Source: Paenibacillus sp. V4I3 (GTDB lineage: Bacteria; Bacillota; Bacilli; Paenibacillales; NBRC-103111). From it: a DNA stretch of 64,000 nucleotides. Numbering within the stretch: position 1 is the first letter of the stretch; each line of letters opens with the position of its first letter. The stretch is from assembly GCF_030817215.1 (NCBI RefSeq), contig NZ_JAUSZA010000001.1, forward strand, positions 2,702,501 to 2,766,500, read 5' to 3'. Position numbers and translations under genes: made by a program. Positions 60,808 through 64,000 of this stretch are shown piece after piece. The notes below the pieces were generated by a model. It searched no databases and had not been told where the DNA came from. It saw only the letters and a program-made list of their open reading frames with translations.

Positions 60808-63800
60808 ATGAACAAGAAACTTATTCGAAATAATTTGGCCAAGCTGCTAATCTGCATGATGTTGTTCACAACGCTTGTACCGTTTAGCGGTACGGAGAAT
60901 GTTGAGGCGGCCACTGCTTTGCCTATTGGCTGGTCAAATGTTGATATGGGAAGCCCGTCTTCTGCTGGTTCAAGTTCTTATGATAAATCGACAGGAACCT
61001 TAACTATAACAGGTACAGGTAACGGAATAGCAGGAGTCGGTACACCACAAATGCAATACGCTTATACAGAAGTCAGCGGTGACTTTACGATGATCGCACG
61101 TATTTCCTCATTGACTGCAGCAAGCGGAACTCTACAAGCGGGTATAAGGATTCGTAAAGATCTAGATACCGCTAGCCCTTATCTGGCAGGTCTACTGACA
61201 TCAAGCGGAGCATTATACTTTAATGCTAGAAAGAGTGATGGTGCTAGCGCCGGGACCTCAACACTTGCGTCATCTGGTTTCAGCGCCCCACAATATATAA
61301 GAATTCGAAGACAAATAAGAACGGATGTAACTCCAATCAGATCTGATATCTATATGGCCTACGGTACTCCTAGTGGAGATATAATAACTTGGACAGAACC
61401 CAAAGCAGATCAATTCCCTGGACTTTTGAACACAGTTTATCTTGGATTGATTGTAGGTGGAATAGGAACAGCTTCATTTGATAAAATGACAGCTTCATTT
61501 GATAAAATGACAATTCTCAAATCGAATAACAATGCTTCTACCACAAGTATTTCGTCTTTAACTCAATCATTGCCGGTATCACCTTCCTCGCCTTCGGGTT
61601 TGAATACAGTCAGCGGAGATGCGCAGGTGAGCCTTACCTGGGGCTCGGTATCAGAAGCTACTTATTATAATGTAAAGCGAAGTGAAATTAGCGGGGGATC
61701 ATATTATCAGCTCAATACTTCGAATATTACCGACACTAACTTCACTGACACGACTGCTGCAAATAGCCATACTTACTATTATGTCGTGACAGCAGCTAAT
61801 GCCGATGGTGAAAGTACGGTTTCAAATGAGGCCGTAGGAAAACCCTTGGCACCGGCGGCATTATCTTTCCCAACCAATTTAAGTTCATTGTCTGGTAATA
61901 ATCAGGTTGATTTGACATGGGACAGCTTAACTGATGCTGCTTATTATAATATATATCGAAGCCAAACAAACAGCGGACCTTACACGAAAGTGAATAATGC
62001 GAATGTGATAGGTACCCGTTTTACCGATACAACCGCTGTGAACGGCAATACGTACTACTATGTGGTAACAGCAGCGAATACGACGAAAGAGAGCGGATAC
62101 TCGAATCAAGTAACTGCTGCACCTATAGCTCCAGTATTTCCATCTACGCCAATTTTGGCTGCTTCGGCTGGAGACTCTCAAGTCAAACTTTCTTGGAGCA
62201 GCGTGTCCGGGGCCACTTCTTATAAAGTAAAACGAAGCCTGACAGCAGGCGGCCCGTACGAGATGATTGACGCTAACGTGTCAGGAACCAGCTTCACTAA
62301 CACCGGATTAACCAACGGAACCACCTATTATTATGTGGTGAGTGCCATTAACTCGGTTGGAGAAGGTGCTAACTCCAGCGAGGTTTCAAGCAAACCGGGT
62401 GTTTTCCTGATCAATGACAACTTTGAAAACAGTACGCTCGGCGATGTGCCGGCAGGATATACGCCGATTGCCAATGCAAGTGATGCGAATATTAATAATG
62501 TGACGGTTATTAACAATAGCAATCTGACAAACAAATATTACTCGCCAACAGAAGTTTCACCTGCAAAGAATATTTCACCTGCGATTCCGGGAAATTCGAC
62601 CAATGTATTATGGATTAATGACAATGCAAATGCTAGTCGCAGAGGCGGCTATACGAATGCCTTTGCTTCGGTATCGGGCAATAACGGTGTAACTGCCCAA
62701 CTGGATTTTATGCAGCCGGTTATTATCGGCGATTCCTATCCGCTAGAATTGCTCAATAGCACGAGTAATACGCCGGTACTTTCATTTAGTGTTACTAATC
62801 TCAAAACGCTTGCGACTATCAATGCAGGAACCTGGTATAATTTGAAATTTGTTGCTGATACAGGCACGAATTCTGCGGAAGTTTATATTAACGGAGTATA
62901 TAAAGGGAACTTCAAGTTCAGTATAACAGACACCAACATCTCCAAAATTCAGGCAAGAACAGCCGGTTCGTCCACAGGCAGTATGTATGTTGATAATGTT
63001 AAGGTATACAAGCAAATCGTGACAACACCGCAAAAACTGACGACCGACGGCGCAAACAATACCACTGTGTTGAATTGGAACGCGGCAAGCGGAGCAGATT
63101 CATATAACGTATATCGAAGCGAAACAACCGGTGGTCCCTATGCTTTCATTACCAATGTAACCTCGCCTATATATACGGATACGGGTCTGGTGAATAAGAA
63201 AAATTACTATTATGTGGTCACAGGCGTGAATGCTAATGGAGAGAGTGATTTCTCTAACGAAGCTCTTGGCTATCCGAATAACGTGAGTGCGCCTGCAATA
63301 GCACCAGCATTCCAGCAAATGGATATCAGAGACAGCCAGCTTACCTTGAACTGGACCTCTGTGTTAGGCAAAGACGAAGATGGCAGCGCCGTTCCTTCTT
63401 ACTATACGCTTGTTAGAAGCACGACACCGAGTGGACCTTTTGAAACAGTAGCCCAGAAGCTTACCGGCACTACGTATATGGATAAAAACTTGACTAACGA
63501 TACGGAGTATTATTATCAAGTAACCGCCGGAAATATGGGCGGGCTAAGTCCGGGCTCCGAGCTTCTTAAAGTAGCTCCTGCCGAGCCGCTAGGAACGCCG
63601 ACGTTATTGAAAGCAACAGCTGGCAATAACATGGTTGACTTGAGTTGGTCTTCGGTTGCGAAGGCAACCACTTACACTGTAAAAAGAAGCACGGTGAACG
63701 GTGAAGCTTATACGAAAATAAAAGAAGTTACCGGAACCAGTTTTTCGGATACGGAAACGGTCAACGGAACGACTTATTATTATGTAGTTTCCGCAGCCAA

Positions 63801-64000
63801 TGCGCCCCAGGAAAGCATGATCTCCAATCAGTTGAAGGCGGCGCCTTATACTCCTGTACCCGGTGCACCCAATAAACCATCAGGCTTAAATGCGATTGCT
63901 AACGAAGGCAGCGTAAGCCTTTCCTGGAACACGGTATCTGACGCAACTGCTTATCATGTGAAAAGATCGACTGCTATCGGAGGTCCATATGATCTGTTAT
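60808..64000 (+). CDS. Large secreted FN3-repeat protein (3' partial)
   Basis: ATG 60808 follows CAGGAGG, and the frame stays open for 1064 codons to the window end. A signal peptide (AKLLICMMLFTTLVPFSG, cleavage near VEA-AT) precedes a concanavalin-like domain (about 40-245) that resembles the start of the leftward pectate lyase (LPIGWSNVD vs LPAGWKAAD). Three FN3 modules (about 260-530), a second lamin-G-like domain (about 532-735) and four more FN3 modules follow, the last cut. The FN3 motif is VxLxW...YYNVKRS...TYYYVVTAAN. No catalytic domain is reached; the similarity and divergent placement suggest a polysaccharide lyase or binding protein. Confidence 0.8.
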   Translation, partial: MNKKLIRNNLAKLLICMMLFTTLVPFSGTENVEAATALPIGWSNVDMGSPSSAGSSSYDKSTGTLTITGTGNGIAGVGTPQMQYAYTEVSGDFTMIARISSLTAASGTLQAGIRIRKDLDTASPYLAGLLTSSGALYFNARKSDGASAGTSTLASSGFSAPQYIRIRRQIRTDVTPIRSDIYMAYGTPSGDIITWTEPKADQFPGLLNTVYLGLIVGGIGTASFDKMTASFDKMTILKSNNNASTTSISSLTQSLPVSPSSPSGLNTVSGDAQVSLTWGSVSEATYYNVKRSEISGGSYYQLNTSNITDTNFTDTTAANSHTYYYVVTAANADGESTVSNEAVGKPLAPAALSFPTNLSSLSGNNQVDLTWDSLTDAAYYNIYRSQTNSGPYTKVNNANVIGTRFTDTTAVNGNTYYYVVTAANTTKESGYSNQVTAAPIAPVFPSTPILAASAGDSQVKLSWSSVSGATSYKVKRSLTAGGPYEMIDANVSGTSFTNTGLTNGTTYYYVVSAINSVGEGANSSEVSSKPGVFLINDNFENSTLGDVPAGYTPIANASDANINNVTVINNSNLTNKYYSPTEVSPAKNISPAIPGNSTNVLWINDNANASRRGGYTNAFASVSGNNGVTAQLDFMQPVIIGDSYPLELLNSTSNTPVLSFSVTNLKTLATINAGTWYNLKFVADTGTNSAEVYINGVYKGNFKFSITDTNISKIQARTAGSSTGSMYVDNVKVYKQIVTTPQKLTTDGANNTTVLNWNAASGADSYNVYRSETTGGPYAFITNVTSPIYTDTGLVNKKNYYYVVTGVNANGESDFSNEALGYPNNVSAPAIAPAFQQMDIRDSQLTLNWTSVLGKDEDGSAVPSYYTLVRSTTPSGPFETVAQKLTGTTYMDKNLTNDTEYYYQVTAGNMGGLSPGSELLKVAPAEPLGTPTLLKATAGNNMVDLSWSSVAKATTYTVKRSTVNGEAYTKIKEVTGTSFSDTETVNGTTYYYVVSAANAPQESMISNQLKAAPYTPVPGAPNKPSGLNAIANEGSVSLSWNTVSDATAYHVKRSTAIGGPYDLL
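61468..61509 (+). repeat. Perfect 21-bp tandem duplication inside the FN3-repeat gene
   Basis: The unit ACAGCTTCATTTG...AAATG occurs twice without mismatch (61468-61488 and 61489-61509), giving the in-frame heptapeptide TASFDKM twice. It lies at the end of the first concanavalin-like domain and looks recent. Confidence 0.9.

Noticed and set aside
1-64000. tRNA, rRNA or known riboswitch
   Set aside because: No cloverleaf, rRNA segment or recognised riboswitch core was seen on either strand by eye; a covariance search would be decisive.

Overview
The window looks like a chromosomal segment of a spore-forming, low-to-moderate G+C Firmicute, most probably Paenibacillus or a close relative. The reasons are the many sporulation genes (cotJC remnant, gerP-like gene, YheC/YheD coat-associated proteins, ytrH-ytrI, ytvI), the Bacillus-type order dnaE ... 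accD-accA-pyk ... fxsA-ytvI ... citZ-icd-mdh, strong AGGAGG ribosome binding sites with some TTG and GTG starts, and very large secreted pectinolytic proteins. The genus is inferred from gene content; no rRNA gene is present to confirm it.

Positions 1-15271 are the right-hand part of a prophage. The rightward late genes (SGNH-hydrolase tail protein cut by the window edge, adaptor-like and stabilisation-like proteins, a receptor-binding-type fibre, two small tail genes, two very large internal or ejection-type proteins, holin and amidase endolysin) recall a P22-like short-tail virion. A leftward five-gene operon headed by a Cro/CI-type repressor follows, then a rightward cluster of small proteins ending in an FtsK/SpoIIIE-type ATPase. 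Only 25 bp beyond that ATPase lies the 3' part of cotJC, a spore-coat gene. This places the right attachment junction inside cotJC, so the prophage is a candidate sporulation intervening element comparable to skin in sigK or SPbeta in spsM. The integrase, the left junction and the 5' half of cotJC must lie left of the window.

Positions 15.6-31 kb hold host accessory genes: a pair of about 130-bp repeats, a YdcF-like protein, the nagB-nagA operon with a recognisable promoter and terminator, a HAD phosphatase, a gerPF-like gene, a zinc-efflux unit (palindromic operator, CDF exporter, ArsR/CzrA-type sensor), five tandem YheC/YheD ATP-grasp genes, yheA, an acyltransferase-3 protein, an intergenic stretch with three hairpins and a third copy of the repeat, and a nitroreductase.

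Positions 31.5-53 kb are conserved core: ytoI, ytpI, ytrH-ytrI behind a convincing sigma-E promoter, dnaE, yutG, accD-accA-pyk (fatty acid precursor supply and pyruvate formation), a thioesterase, fxsA, ytvI, ppk and ppx (polyphosphate synthesis and hydrolysis, convergent), then citZ, icd and mdh of the TCA cycle with a CcpC-type operator before citZ. Upstream of ytoI a full-consensus sigma-A promoter contains a LexA-like box and runs straight into a terminator.

Positions 53-64 kb encode extracellular proteins: a secreted GATase-like protein, a 1768-residue protein that appears to fuse a PL9 and a PL1 pectate lyase with FN3 modules, and a divergent FN3-repeat protein that runs off the right end.
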